Assembly (NCBI RefSeq): GCF_001509475.1
Contig: NZ_LLZG01000376.1
Coordinates: 15,693-79,692, forward strand
Direction: 5' to 3'
Length of the DNA: 64,000 bases
Origin: Streptomyces regalis
GTDB taxonomy: Bacteria; Actinomycetota; Actinomycetes; Streptomycetales; Streptomycetaceae
In this document: in pieces, positions 36,020-44,360 of the stretch
Position numbering within the stretch: the first letter of the stretch is position 1
Layout of the letters: every line of letters starts with the position of its first letter
Made by a program: the position numbers and the translations under genes
Notes under the pieces: generated by a model
The model's database searches: none
The model's input: only the letters and a program-made list of their open reading frames with translations
What the model was told of the DNA's origin: nothing

Positions 36020-36736
36020 CTAAGCCGCGAGATCCCGCTCCTCAGCCCCCGCCCCCGCCGACTCCTTCCGAGCCCCCGGAATCAACGCGTCCTGCCCACC
36101 CGCCCGGGACAACCTCCGCGACCGGATCAGCCACCCACCCCTGGGCGACCGCTCGATCGCGGACATCACAGGTGTCAACAGCGCCATGGCCAACGGCGAC
36201 AGCAACAGCGCAACAGCCGTACCGAGCGCGAACCCACCCACCACATCGGTCGGATAGTGCACGCCCATATAGACCCGGCAGAACCCTTCGAGAAGAGCGA
36301 GCCCGATCCCGACCAGCCCGAACTTCCGGTTCGCGACGAACAACCCGACCCCCAGGGCCATGGCGATCGTCGCGTGATCACTCACGAACGAGAAGTCGGT
36401 CTTGCCGGACACGAGGACTTCGAGCCCTTGGTGATCGTTGAACGGCCGAGGCCGCTCGACGAACCCCCGTATGGGCACATTCACGACCACCGCGAGCGCG
36501 GCGGCGAGCGGCGCCCACACGAGCGCGGCCACCGACGAGGCGGCATCCTCCGCGCCCCGACGCCGCACGGACCACCAGCACCACACCACGAGCAGCACCA
36601 TGGCGAGCACCAGCCCGTACTCACCGACGTACTCCATGACCCGGTCGAACCAGCGCGGCGCGTCCTTGGCCAGGCCATTGATGTCGTAGAGCAGCTCGAC
36701 GTCGGGGTTCGACCCGGATTCTGCGAGTCCAGCCAT
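36020..36736 (-). CDS. PAP2-family membrane phosphatase
   Basis: This 238-residue protein has about five helices. The phosphatase motifs are FVERPRP (first motif; its usual Lys is not obvious), SFVSDHAT (second motif with catalytic His) and CRVYMGVHYPTDVVGG (third motif, Arg, His, Asp). The SDHA form of motif two is seen in BcrC-type undecaprenyl-diphosphate phosphatases, which recycle the wall carrier lipid and give bacitracin tolerance. The exact substrate is not certain. Confidence 0.88.
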   Translation of the reverse strand: MAGLAESGSNPDVELLYDINGLAKDAPRWFDRVMEYVGEYGLVLAMVLLVVWCWWSVRRRGAEDAASSVAALVWAPLAAALAVVVNVPIRGFVERPRPFNDHQGLEVLVSGKTDFSFVSDHATIAMALGVGLFVANRKFGLVGIGLALLEGFCRVYMGVHYPTDVVGGFALGTAVALLLSPLAMALLTPVMSAIERSPRGGWLIRSRRLSRAGGQDALIPGARKESAGAGAEERDLAA

Positions 36737-36933
36737 GATGCTGCGGCCCCTTCGTCGTCTCTCCGGCGCATCTTGCGTACGCCGCTCCGCCCACCCCCGT
36801 GGTTGTAGATCCGGCTACGAAACCAGGAACGCACGGTCCCTGTTGATACGTTCCACACTCCACTGAATGATCACTCAGACGTTATCGAAGAGATATCCAT
36901 CCCTGCAGCTCAGGGGGTGGGTTCACGCTCCGT

Positions 36934-37941
36934 CTACACCGCCGTAGGCAGCGCTTTCGCGCCATCCTCGGTCACTCGCGTGGCCCCGAAGTAATCGGGG
37001 GTGTCGATCGGGTCGAACCGGATCACAGCACCCGTTCTCGGCGCGTCGATCATGTACCCGCCGCCGACATAAATCCCGACATGCCGGATGGCCCGGGAGT
37101 TGGTGAGGTCGTCCGAGAAGAACACCAGATCCCCGGGCAACAACTCGCCCCGCTCCGGATGCGGCCCCGCGTTGTACTGATCGTTCGCCACGCGCGGCAG
37201 CGTGATCCCGACCGTCTCATATGCGGCCTGCGTCAGCCCCGAACAGTCGAACCGCCCACCGTCCTCGGCAGTGCCCTCCCCACCCCAGAGATAGGGCGTG
37301 CCCAGCTTCTTCTGCGCGTAGTAGATGGCGCCGGCGGCCTGCTTGCTGGGATCGACACGGTTGACGGGCGCGGCGAAGCTCTCCTCCAGAGTCGTGATCG
37401 TCTTCACGTAGTTCTGGGTCTCCTTGTACGGCGGCACGCCCCCGTACTTGATGACCGCGTACGCCCCCGCGTTGTAGGACGCGAGCATGTTCTTCGTCGG
37501 GTCGCCGGGGACGTCCTTCACGTACGAGGCGAGCTTGCAGTCGTACGACGCGGCCGACGGAATCGCGTCATTCGGATCCCATACGTCACGGTCGCCGTCA
37601 CCGTCGCCGTCGACGCCGTGCGTGGCCCAGGTGCCCGGGATGAACTGCGCGATGCCCTGCGCGGCCGCCGGGCTCTGGGCCTTCGGGTTGAACCCGCTCT
37701 CCTGGTACAGCTGGGCGGCGAGCAACGCGGGATTGATGGCAGGGCACATATTGCCCCACTTCTGCACGAGCGTCTGATACGCGGCCGGCACAGCCCCCTT
37801 GGCGAGGGTCTTGGCCCCGCCGCCCACCCCGTTGGCCAGGTTCCCGGCGACGATGTAGACCCCGACGACGAGCAGCATCACGAAGCTGAGCCCCGCCGCG
37901 ACAGCGGCACCCGCCACGATCCATGCCTTACGCACCGTCAA
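36934..37941 (-). CDS. Membrane-anchored lytic transglycosylase - NlpC/P60 endopeptidase
   Basis: The 335-residue product has an N-terminal anchor helix (AGAAVAAGLSFVMLLVVGVY). A goose-type/SLT lytic transglycosylase domain follows (catalytic Glu in AAQLYQESGFNP, then AAQGIAQFIPGTW, MLASYNAGAYAV), then an NlpC/P60 domain (catalytic Cys in RFDCSGLTQAAYE, His in IRHVGIYVGGGYM). Such two-domain enzymes cut glycan strands and stem peptides, and are typical partners of conjugation or type IV secretion complexes. From memory its S. coelicolor counterpart directly neighbours the cmd operon; here the two are 16 kb apart. Confidence 0.92.
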   Translation of the reverse strand: MTVRKAWIVAGAAVAAGLSFVMLLVVGVYIVAGNLANGVGGGAKTLAKGAVPAAYQTLVQKWGNMCPAINPALLAAQLYQESGFNPKAQSPAAAQGIAQFIPGTWATHGVDGDGDGDRDVWDPNDAIPSAASYDCKLASYVKDVPGDPTKNMLASYNAGAYAVIKYGGVPPYKETQNYVKTITTLEESFAAPVNRVDPSKQAAGAIYYAQKKLGTPYLWGGEGTAEDGGRFDCSGLTQAAYETVGITLPRVANDQYNAGPHPERGELLPGDLVFFSDDLTNSRAIRHVGIYVGGGYMIDAPRTGAVIRFDPIDTPDYFGATRVTEDGAKALPTAV

Positions 37942-38050
37942 CCGCCCCTCGCCCGCCGGGAGTCCGCCCGCGCCAGTTTAGGAGCTTCCCACGCGGAACC
38001 CGTGGCAACCGATGCTCTCGCAATCGCCACTGAAAGTCGTCAGGGCCGGC

Positions 38051-38824
38051 TCAATGAAGCTCCCGTCCGATACTCCGATACAGCTCCGCCGCCTCCGCCC
38101 CGAACACCACGCTGTACGACACGTCCGCCGTGGCCCCGCCCCCGTCGTGCCCGCCCAGCACCCCGACAACGGCCCCGTCCCCGTTCACCCAAGGACTTCC
38201 GCTGGTCCCCCCGCGGAAGCCGGGACAGGCGATGCGCTGCTGCGTACGGGTCTGAAGGCCCGGCTTGTTGGTGCAACTGATCGGCGCTTCCCGGGAGTTG
38301 AGGTACCCCGTGACCGTCACCGCCGTAGCCCCGGTGGCCCTGCCCGTGGCGAACCGATTGCCACCGACCGCCTCCTCGACGCCTTCCCCGCCACTCCGCT
38401 CCTCCACGACCCCGAACGCCACGTCACTGTCCTCGTCCCGCCCCTTCACCCACCCCTTCGCCATGAACCACTTCGCGACCTTCCACACCCCGTATGGCGC
38501 GTCGCCGTCCCGGTACCCGGGCACGAACCAGAGCTCGTCGACCCTCCGGTCCAGACAGTGGGCGGCGGTGACGATGAGGTTCCGGTGGGGACTGTGCACG
38601 ACGGACGCGGTACAGAAGTGACCGCCGCGCAGGCGGTCGCGACGGTCCGCCGCGAACAGCGCACCGACCCGCGCGCTGCGCGCCTGCGCCGCGGTGAAGG
38701 CGGTCACGCCGAAGGGACCTGCACCAGCGCCGGCAGCCGCGGAGGCCGAGGTGAAGGCGAGGAGGAGGCTGGCGGCGTACAGAGGAAGGCGGGTGGTGCG
38801 GGAGGATCGGGAAGTGGGCTTCAT
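38051..38824 (-). CDS. Secreted trypsin-like serine protease
   Basis: A 257-residue S1 protease with a signal peptide (LPLYAASLLLAFTSASAAA). The catalytic triad is complete: His in IVTAAHC, Asp in DEDSDVAFGVV, Ser in FRGGTSGSPW. Cys pairs (FCTAS/TAAHC and ISCTN/IACPG) suit two disulphides. The SGSPW form of the nucleophile site is common in actinobacterial exported proteases. It is monocistronic. Confidence 0.92.
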   Translation of the reverse strand: MKPTSRSSRTTRLPLYAASLLLAFTSASAAAGAGAGPFGVTAFTAAQARSARVGALFAADRRDRLRGGHFCTASVVHSPHRNLIVTAAHCLDRRVDELWFVPGYRDGDAPYGVWKVAKWFMAKGWVKGRDEDSDVAFGVVEERSGGEGVEEAVGGNRFATGRATGATAVTVTGYLNSREAPISCTNKPGLQTRTQQRIACPGFRGGTSGSPWVNGDGAVVGVLGGHDGGGATADVSYSVVFGAEAAELYRSIGRELH

Positions 38825-38860
38825 CGAGGGCCACTGTGGCCGACGAAGGTGAGAGAAGAG

Positions 38861-39466
38861 TCAGACTCCCTGCGGCGAAGCGCCGTACCCAGGGAAATCG
38901 TCTGTGCCGAGTTCGATGGCCAGCGGCTCGGGCAACCGCACGGATTCCCCGAACTTGCCCGGGAGTACGTCCCGATAGGCCCCATTGTCCGGACGGGTGT
39001 GCAGGGTCCAGGTGCCCTTGCGTGGGTCAATGACAAGAAGGACGGGGACACGGGCTACGGCGTACCAGTCGGCCTTGTCTCTGATCTCGCGGGACTTCTC
39101 GGACGGGGAGATGACCTCGACGGCCAGCGCGGCGTCCTCGGGGGCGGCCAGCCAGTTCTCGTCCTCCTCCCATTCCAGAGGCAGGACGATCAGGTCTGGC
39201 GTGACGTAGTCGTCCGGGTCTTCGGGCAGGCCGATGGAAGACACTTCATATACGTCCAGCCCTTCAGGCAGAGCCGCACTCTCAAGTTGGCGCCGCACCC
39301 GCTTCACCACGCCCGCGTGTTTCCCGCGCGGAGTAGGGGACGTCACGAGCTTTCCTCCCACGATCTGCACCCGCAGACCCGTCTCTGCCTCGATCTTCTC
39401 GGCGATGCGTCGCAGATACCCCGGACGTGGACGCGGTTCGGGCTGGGCGCCCGGTGACACGGACAT
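38861..39466 (-). CDS. Uma2-family putative restriction-type endonuclease
   Basis: ATG 39466 is chosen because a GGAGGTGGCGAG ribosome binding site lies directly upstream; the product is 201 residues. The Uma2/DUF820 domain has YVTPDLIVLP (motif Asp) and AALAVEVISPSEKSREIRDK (Glu-x-x-Ser and Lys of a PD-(D/E)XK-type site), then YAVARVPVLLVIDP. Streptomycetes carry many copies, typically near WhiJ/ATPase gene clusters, with unclear function. In the current sequence it is joined in frame to the upstream ATPase by a frameshift, but the ribosome binding site supports independent translation. Confidence 0.9.
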   Translation of the reverse strand: MSVSPGAQPEPRPRPGYLRRIAEKIEAETGLRVQIVGGKLVTSPTPRGKHAGVVKRVRRQLESAALPEGLDVYEVSSIGLPEDPDDYVTPDLIVLPLEWEEDENWLAAPEDAALAVEVISPSEKSREIRDKADWYAVARVPVLLVIDPRKGTWTLHTRPDNGAYRDVLPGKFGESVRLPEPLAIELGTDDFPGYGASPQGV

Positions 39467-39612
39467 CGCTCGCCACCTCCGTCCTTCCGCCTCATCGGCG
39501 TCTTCGACTGCGCGCGCGGGCTCGGTGGGAGGTCCGACATCCCGCTCGGCGTCGAATCCACCGTACTGTGCGCCCTCCCCCTCTCCACCTTTCACGTTCC
39601 GCATACGACTCA

Positions 39613-40057
39613 TCACAGTAGGCCACCCCACTGACACTCCGCCCACAGCAACTTCCCGCCCCCCCGAAGCCCCCAGCTCCCGCAGCACCGAGACGCCGGT
39701 CGCATCCGCGCAGGCCCGCACCAGATGCAGACCGCGACCGTGCTCCGCGTCGTACGTCGGCACCCCCTCGGGCGCACCCTCGACAGCGAACCCGGGCGGG
39801 ACCCTCGGGTCCGTGTCCCATACGGCGACCCGCAGGCGACCGGGTTCCATCGGACGGACACGGAGGGCGTAGGGGCCAGCGGTGTGGCGGTGGGCGTTGG
39901 CGAGGAGTTCGGCGGCCAGGAGTTCGGCGGTGGGGGTGACGTCGGTGAGGCCGTGGGCGGCGAGGACGGTGCGGAGGGTTGCGCGGGCGATCCCCGGTGC
40001 GCGTGGATCGCGCGGGAGTTGGAGGGTGTAGGCCCAGGACGGGGATACGGTGGCCAT
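39613..40057 (-). pseudogene. Anti-sigma-like ATP-binding protein (HATPase), frameshifted in a G7 tract
   Basis: The N-terminal 125 codons encode an RsbW-like HATPase (AELLAAELLANAHRHT, WDTDPRVPPGF, HGRGLHLVRACADATGVSVL). Relatives end shortly after with GGKLLWAEC. Here that ending is read only in the next frame: the seven-C run at 39659-39665 (G7 on the coding strand) has one base too many, so translation continues instead through to the Uma2 gene. With six G the protein would end GGGKLLWAECQWGGLL at 39613. This is a real slip, a phase-variable tract or a sequencing error. Members of AbaA-type clusters include this ATPase. Confidence 0.8.
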
Positions 40058-40242
40058 GGAAGTCTCCGATCACAGTGGGGAGTTGGGTGGTGACCCAGTG
40101 GCGGTGCCGCCCGTCGGGCGGTGCACTTCTGGGCCCAGTTGTAAGGTAGCGGCAGCCGTGTAATGCATTACACAGATTCACTAAAATCCATTCCACTCCA
40201 CCCGTGTGGGTGACAGGTAGTGGCAAGGAGGAGGACAAGCCC

Positions 40243-41091
40243 GTGAGGACCAACCCAACGGGTCGCCAACTCCGCTTGGGCACTGAGCTGCGCAAGCTTC
40301 GGGAACGCGCAGGCCTGACTGCCACCGAGGCCGGTCAACTGCTGGGCTCCAAGCAGACGCTGATCAGCAACATCGAGGCCGGCCGCGCGGGGGTGAGCGC
40401 CGAGCGGGTGCGCACGCTCGCCTGCCACTACGACTGCCCGGACAAGGCCCTCATCGGGGCCATTGCCGACATGACCGGCCACCGGGAGCGCGGCTGGTGG
40501 GAGCAGTACCGCGACCAGCTCTCCCCACCACTGCTCGACCTCGCCGAACTGGAACACCACGCCCGGTCGTTGCGGGACTCCACCACAGCCCGCATCCCCG
40601 GCCTGCTCCAAACGCGCGAGTACGCACTCGAGATCTTCCGTCAGGCGGTCACCGAACTCTCACCACCCGACATCGAGCACCGCCTGACGTTCCGCATCAA
40701 GCGGCAGGCGATCCTCTTCCGCGAGGACCACCCGACCCCGTACGAGGCGATCATCCACGAGGCCGCCCTGCGCATGAAGGTCGGCGGTGCCACGGTCGCT
40801 CGACAGCAGTTGCAGCACCTGATCGACATGAGCGACCGAGGCCACATCACCGTGCGTGCCGTCCCCTTCGACGCCGGCGCCTACCCGGGATCCGGACAGT
40901 CGATCCACTACGCGCACGGACCGGTACCGCAACTGGACACGGTCTATCTCGACCAGGCCCACGGCCTCCTGTTCCTCGACGCCGAGGCACAGTTGCACAA
41001 GTACCGAACACTGTTCGACCGGATCGACGCTGTCGCGCTCGCCCCCGAGAAGTCCCGAGACCTTATCCACAACGTGATGCGAGAGCTGTGA
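40243..41091 (+). CDS. WhiJ-like helix-turn-helix regulator with DUF5753 domain
   Basis: GTG 40243 follows an AAGGAGGAGG ribosome binding site and yields 282 residues. The HTH (LRKLRERAGLTATEAGQLLG, SKQTLISNIEAGRAGVSAE) precedes a DUF5753 domain (ARIPGLLQTREYALEIF, HEAALRMKVGG, ATVARQQLQHLIDMSDRG, YPGSGQSIHYAHG). It is divergent from the ATPase gene (185 bases between starts) and is followed by two DUF397 genes: the full AbaA/WhiJ/BldB-type layout. The C-terminal half has a near copy at 48857-49165. Confidence 0.92.
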   Translation: MRTNPTGRQLRLGTELRKLRERAGLTATEAGQLLGSKQTLISNIEAGRAGVSAERVRTLACHYDCPDKALIGAIADMTGHRERGWWEQYRDQLSPPLLDLAELEHHARSLRDSTTARIPGLLQTREYALEIFRQAVTELSPPDIEHRLTFRIKRQAILFREDHPTPYEAIIHEAALRMKVGGATVARQQLQHLIDMSDRGHITVRAVPFDAGAYPGSGQSIHYAHGPVPQLDTVYLDQAHGLLFLDAEAQLHKYRTLFDRIDAVALAPEKSRDLIHNVMREL

Positions 41092-41103
41092 AGGGAACAC
41101 CCC

Positions 41104-41286
41104 ATGGACTCACGCTGGCAAAAGTCGTCGTACTGCTCCGAGGGCGCCTCCTGCGTCCACGTCGCCACCACCACCGAAACGATCCATCTCACCGAAAGCA
41201 GCGACCCCAGCGAATCCATACTCACGGCCACCCCGGCCGCCTTCCACGCCCTCCTGACCACCCTCAAGAAGGAAACCCATGCCTGA
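41104..41286 (+). CDS. DUF397 (BldB-like) small protein
   Basis: A 60-residue DUF397 protein (RWQKSSYCSEGASCVHVA, IHLTESSDP, TPAAFHALL), 12 bases after the HTH gene and overlapping the next gene by 8 bases. It has three Cys-containing positions near the N-terminus, including SYCSEGASC. The role is modulating the partner regulator (inferred). Confidence 0.87.
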   Translation: MDSRWQKSSYCSEGASCVHVATTTETIHLTESSDPSESILTATPAAFHALLTTLKKETHA

Positions 41287-41506
41287 CATCCCCCCGAACC
41301 TCACCTGGGAACGCGCCGCCCCGCCGGAGGCGACCGGCCCGGGCCCCTGGATCGAGATCGCCTTCGGCGAGGGGGACGACGGCGAGGCGCCCGTCTACAT
41401 CCGCGAGACCAGCGACCCGGACAACGTGGTCACCACCAACCGCCGCAAGTGGGACGCCTTCGTACTCGGCGTCCAGGCAGGCGAGTTCGACCACTTCGTG
41501 GAGTAA
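41279..41506 (+). CDS. DUF397-like acidic protein (75 aa)
   Basis: It begins inside the preceding gene (8-base overlap). The acidic product (PWIEIAFGEGDDGEAPVYI, RETSDPDNVVTTNRRKWDAFVLG) has the DUF397-like end with W-AF and VRETSDP in place of VRDSK. The same pair occurs again at 49177-49594 with about 90 per cent visible identity. Confidence 0.82.
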   Translation: MPDIPPNLTWERAAPPEATGPGPWIEIAFGEGDDGEAPVYIRETSDPDNVVTTNRRKWDAFVLGVQAGEFDHFVE

Positions 41507-41616
41507 CGATGCCGTCGGCCCCGTTTACCCGGCAGGTAATCGATCCCGGCGAGCCCGCGTGCCACGCTCGTGAGCAGAACGCGAGAACACGGAGCCCGAC
41601 CGACCGGAAGGACACC

Positions 41617-41961
41617 ATGCCCGCCTACGCCATAGCCCACCTCCGCAACGCCACTCCCCACCCGGAGATCGCCGAGTACATCGAGCGCATCACCGCCACC
41701 TTCGAGCCGTACGGCGGCCGCTTCCTCGTGCACGCCACGCCGCACGAGACGAAGGAGGGCAGTTGGCCCGGGGGCGTCGTGGTGATCGGCTTCCCCGGGA
41801 TCGCGGAGGCGCGGGCGTGGTGGGACTCGCCCGCCTACCAGGAGATCGCGCCCCTGCGCTCCCGGCACATCGAGGGCGACATCATCCTGGTCGAAGGCGT
41901 CGCAGAGGACTACGACCCGGCCACGACGGCGAAGGCCATGCGGGAAGCGCTGGCCGAGTAG
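41617..41961 (+). CDS. DUF1330 family protein
   Basis: ATG 41617 has GGAAGGA upstream; the product is 114 residues. The ferredoxin-like dimeric alpha-beta barrel motifs of DUF1330 are clear: YIERITATFEPYGGRFLVH, VVIGFPGIAEARAWWDSPAYQEI, DIILVEGV. Members are small stress-associated proteins of uncertain catalytic function. Confidence 0.88.
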   Translation: MPAYAIAHLRNATPHPEIAEYIERITATFEPYGGRFLVHATPHETKEGSWPGGVVVIGFPGIAEARAWWDSPAYQEIAPLRSRHIEGDIILVEGVAEDYDPATTAKAMREALAE

Positions 41962-42089
41962 CCCTCAGCGCTGTTCGGCATCGTCCCCTACCCCTGAGTA
42001 CGCATACTCAGGCACTAGGTCATCCGCCACGGCAGACTGTGGGCGATCTGCGGACCGGCAGATCCAATCGACCAGCAGGGGGACCAACT

Positions 42090-42509
42090 GTGAGACGGAC
42101 GAGTCGAGCCCTGACCATGACCGCGCTGGCGGCATGCGCGCTGACCGGCCTCGGGGCCGCGCCCGCCGCCGCGTCGGGCGATGTCCTGTTGCCCCATCCC
42201 GGACCGGAGGGTCTGGTGTGGGTGCAGGAGTGGAAGGGGGACGGCGGTGTCGTGTCGGCGGGCACTTGGGAGAGCCTGCCGACCGTGCTCACCGTGGCGT
42301 GCGAGGGGGGCGGCGATGTGCAGGTGACCATGCGGTCGCAGGACGCCGAGGTCGCCGCGTTCTCAGTCGACTGTCCGGCCGGGGAGGCCGGGGTGGGCTC
42401 GGTGACCATGGACCCCGGCGTGGTGCGCGCCGGTTCCTTCGAGGTGGCCGTCGACGCTTCGGCGGACGACATCCGATGGGCGCTGACCGTGACCCAGCCG
42501 GAGTCGTGA
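42090..42509 (+). CDS. Secreted hypothetical beta-sandwich protein (139 aa)
   Basis: GTG 42090 has AGGGGGA upstream. A signal peptide (TMTALAACALTGLGAAPAAA) is followed by a domain of about 105 residues with regular strands (LTVACEGGGDVQVTMRSQD, EVAAFSVDCPAGEAGVGSVT, GSFEVAVDASADDIRWALTV) and one Cys pair. It resembles small exported beta-sandwich proteins, but I recognise no named family. Confidence 0.7.
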   Translation: MRRTSRALTMTALAACALTGLGAAPAAASGDVLLPHPGPEGLVWVQEWKGDGGVVSAGTWESLPTVLTVACEGGGDVQVTMRSQDAEVAAFSVDCPAGEAGVGSVTMDPGVVRAGSFEVAVDASADDIRWALTVTQPES

Positions 42510-42566
42510 CCCGGCGAAGTAAGCGGAGTAACAAGTAGCGAAGTAACCGTGGCGCCGAGCGCCGCA

Positions 42567-43529
42567 CTACCGCTCGGCCGCCACCCGGCCCACCTGCTGC
42601 ACCTGCTCCGCCGGCCAGCTCACCCCCGTCAGCTCCTCCGACACCGTCCACAACCGCCGCGCCACCCCCGCATCACTCGCCGCGGCCGACCGCCCCACCA
42701 GCGTCGGCGCACCCCGCATCTCACCGAGCCCGTCCGGGCCGACGTAGCTCGCGCCGGGCAGATCCTGAGTCGCCGCGTACAACGTCGGCAGCGCCCCTGC
42801 CCTGTCGTCCTGGGCGAAGAACCTGTTGCCGATCTTCATGAACCCACGCATCACCGGGTTCCCCGCATGGCTCTGGAGGTTGGTGGCCGCATAGCCGGGG
42901 TGCGCCGCCAGGGCCCGCACCGAAGAACCGGCCTCCGCCAGACGGCGCTGGAGTTCCAGCGTGAACAGCAGGTTCGCCAGCTTCGACTGGGCGTACGCCC
43001 GCTGCGGGTTGTAGTCGGACGCGAAGTCGAGGTCCTCGAAACGGATGCGCGCATCGCCCCAGCGGTGGGCGCCGGACGACACCGTCACCACGCGGTCGGC
43101 GACATATGGCACCAGCAGGTTCGTCAGCGCGAAGTGCCCCAGATGGTTCGTGCCGAACTGCATCTCGAAGCCGTCCGCCGTCCGCTGCTGCGGCAGCATC
43201 ATCACGCCCGCGTTGTTGATCAGCAGGTCCAGGGGCCGCCCCTGCCAGGCGTCCGCGAACTCCCGCACGGACGACAGATCCGCCAGATCCAGGCGCCGCA
43301 CCTCCGTACTACCGTTCACCGTCGCGGCGGCCGCCCGCCCCCGCTCCAGATCCCGTACGGCGAACACGACATGCGCGCCCGCGCGGCCCAGCGCGTCGGC
43401 CGCGGTGAGGCCGATACCGCTGTTGGCGCCGGTGACGACGGCGGTGCGGCCGGCGAGGTCGGGGAGGCGGGTTGCGTCCCACGCCGTCTTGGTCGTCTGC
43501 CCCGTCTGCTTCATCTGCTTCTCAGCCAT
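42567..43529 (-). CDS. Short-chain dehydrogenase/reductase
   Basis: ATG 43529 gives 320 residues. Rossmann fold with TGANSGIG (cofactor), NNAGVM, catalytic Ser in VVTVSSGAH, and YAQSK (Tyr, Lys). The N-terminal spacing and RDLERGRAAA suggest NADP preference, as in the retinol dehydrogenase/protochlorophyllide-reductase-like group. It is divergent from a TetR gene that probably controls it. The substrate is unknown. Confidence 0.93.
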   Translation of the reverse strand: MAEKQMKQTGQTTKTAWDATRLPDLAGRTAVVTGANSGIGLTAADALGRAGAHVVFAVRDLERGRAAAATVNGSTEVRRLDLADLSSVREFADAWQGRPLDLLINNAGVMMLPQQRTADGFEMQFGTNHLGHFALTNLLVPYVADRVVTVSSGAHRWGDARIRFEDLDFASDYNPQRAYAQSKLANLLFTLELQRRLAEAGSSVRALAAHPGYAATNLQSHAGNPVMRGFMKIGNRFFAQDDRAGALPTLYAATQDLPGASYVGPDGLGEMRGAPTLVGRSAAASDAGVARRLWTVSEELTGVSWPAEQVQQVGRVAAER

Positions 43530-43619
43530 GCAATCGAATGTAGGCGCCGCCAACAATGCCGTCAATGACAACAATGCTGACGTCGCCAACAAAGATGGCA
43601 CCGCCAACATCAAGCTACG

Positions 43620-44222
43620 ATGGTCCACATGCCCGAGAGCCGCCCCTACCACCACGGAGACCTGCGCGCCGCCCTGCTCGCCGCAGCGGAACGCACCCTG
43701 CGGGAGAAGGGCGTCGGCTCCCTCTCACTGCGCGAACTGGCCCGCGAGGTCGGCGTCAGCCACGCCGCACCCGGCCGGCACTTCAAGGACAAGCAGACCC
43801 TGCTCAACGCCCTGGCCCTGGCCGGATACGAGCGGCTCGCCCAGGCACTGAACGCGGCCGACGACCCGGCACTCCCACTGGAGCCGCGCCTCACCGCCCT
43901 CGCCCGGGCCTACCTAGGCTTCGCCATCGACAACGCCGAGCTCCTGGAGCTCATGTACGCCCGCAAGCACGAACCGGACGCCTCCGAGCAGATGGCCGAC
44001 GCCGTCGAGCAGACAGTCGGCGGCCTCGCACGAGTCCTCGCGGACGCCCAGAAACGCGGCGAGATCATCGAGGGCGACCCCGAGGAACTCAACCTCGTCA
44101 CAGGCGCCGCCCTCCACGGCGTGGCCGGCTTCATCGCCGCCGGCTGGCTGCCCCCGGAGGTGGCCCTGGCCGGTGTGGAAGACCTGGTCCATCACCTGCT
44201 GCACGGCCTGAAGCCCCGCTAA
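43620..44222 (+). CDS. TetR-family transcriptional regulator
   Basis: The 200-residue protein (start ATG 43620 or 43629) has the TetR HTH (ALLAAAERTLREKGVGSLSL, RELAREVGVSHAAPGRHF) and a C-terminal ligand domain of the TetR_C_33-like type. The divergent spacing to the SDR start is 90 bases, with AT-rich repeats of CAACAATGC at about 43550-43580 that may be the operator. Likely represses the adjacent dehydrogenase. Confidence 0.92.
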   Translation: MVHMPESRPYHHGDLRAALLAAAERTLREKGVGSLSLRELAREVGVSHAAPGRHFKDKQTLLNALALAGYERLAQALNAADDPALPLEPRLTALARAYLGFAIDNAELLELMYARKHEPDASEQMADAVEQTVGGLARVLADAQKRGEIIEGDPEELNLVTGAALHGVAGFIAAGWLPPEVALAGVEDLVHHLLHGLKPR

Positions 44223-44250
44223 CGGTCGGATTCCACGCCGGGCACGGCAA

Positions 44251-44348
44251 CGCCCCCAGGGGCGCGGGACCGTATCGACATGCGGCACCGCCGCGTGGGC
44301 GCGACCAGCCACAACGAACCCGCAGCCCCCACACAACCGCACCCCTAC
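44251..44348. repeat. Variant of a dispersed Streptomyces intergenic repeat
   Basis: CCCCCAGGGGCGCGGGACCG, then GCGCGACCAGCCACAACGAA and CCCGCAGCC, are core blocks of a repeat that I recall in hundreds of Streptomyces intergenic regions. It lies between two convergent genes and can fold into several hairpins, so it may serve as terminator for both. Confidence 0.65.
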
Positions 44349-44360
44349 GGCGATCAGACC

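Noticed and set aside
38861..40057. 398-residue ATPase-Uma2 fusion protein
   Set aside because: The normal ATPase ending is present in the neighbouring frame, and the Uma2 gene has its own strong ribosome binding site; a frameshift explains the fusion better.
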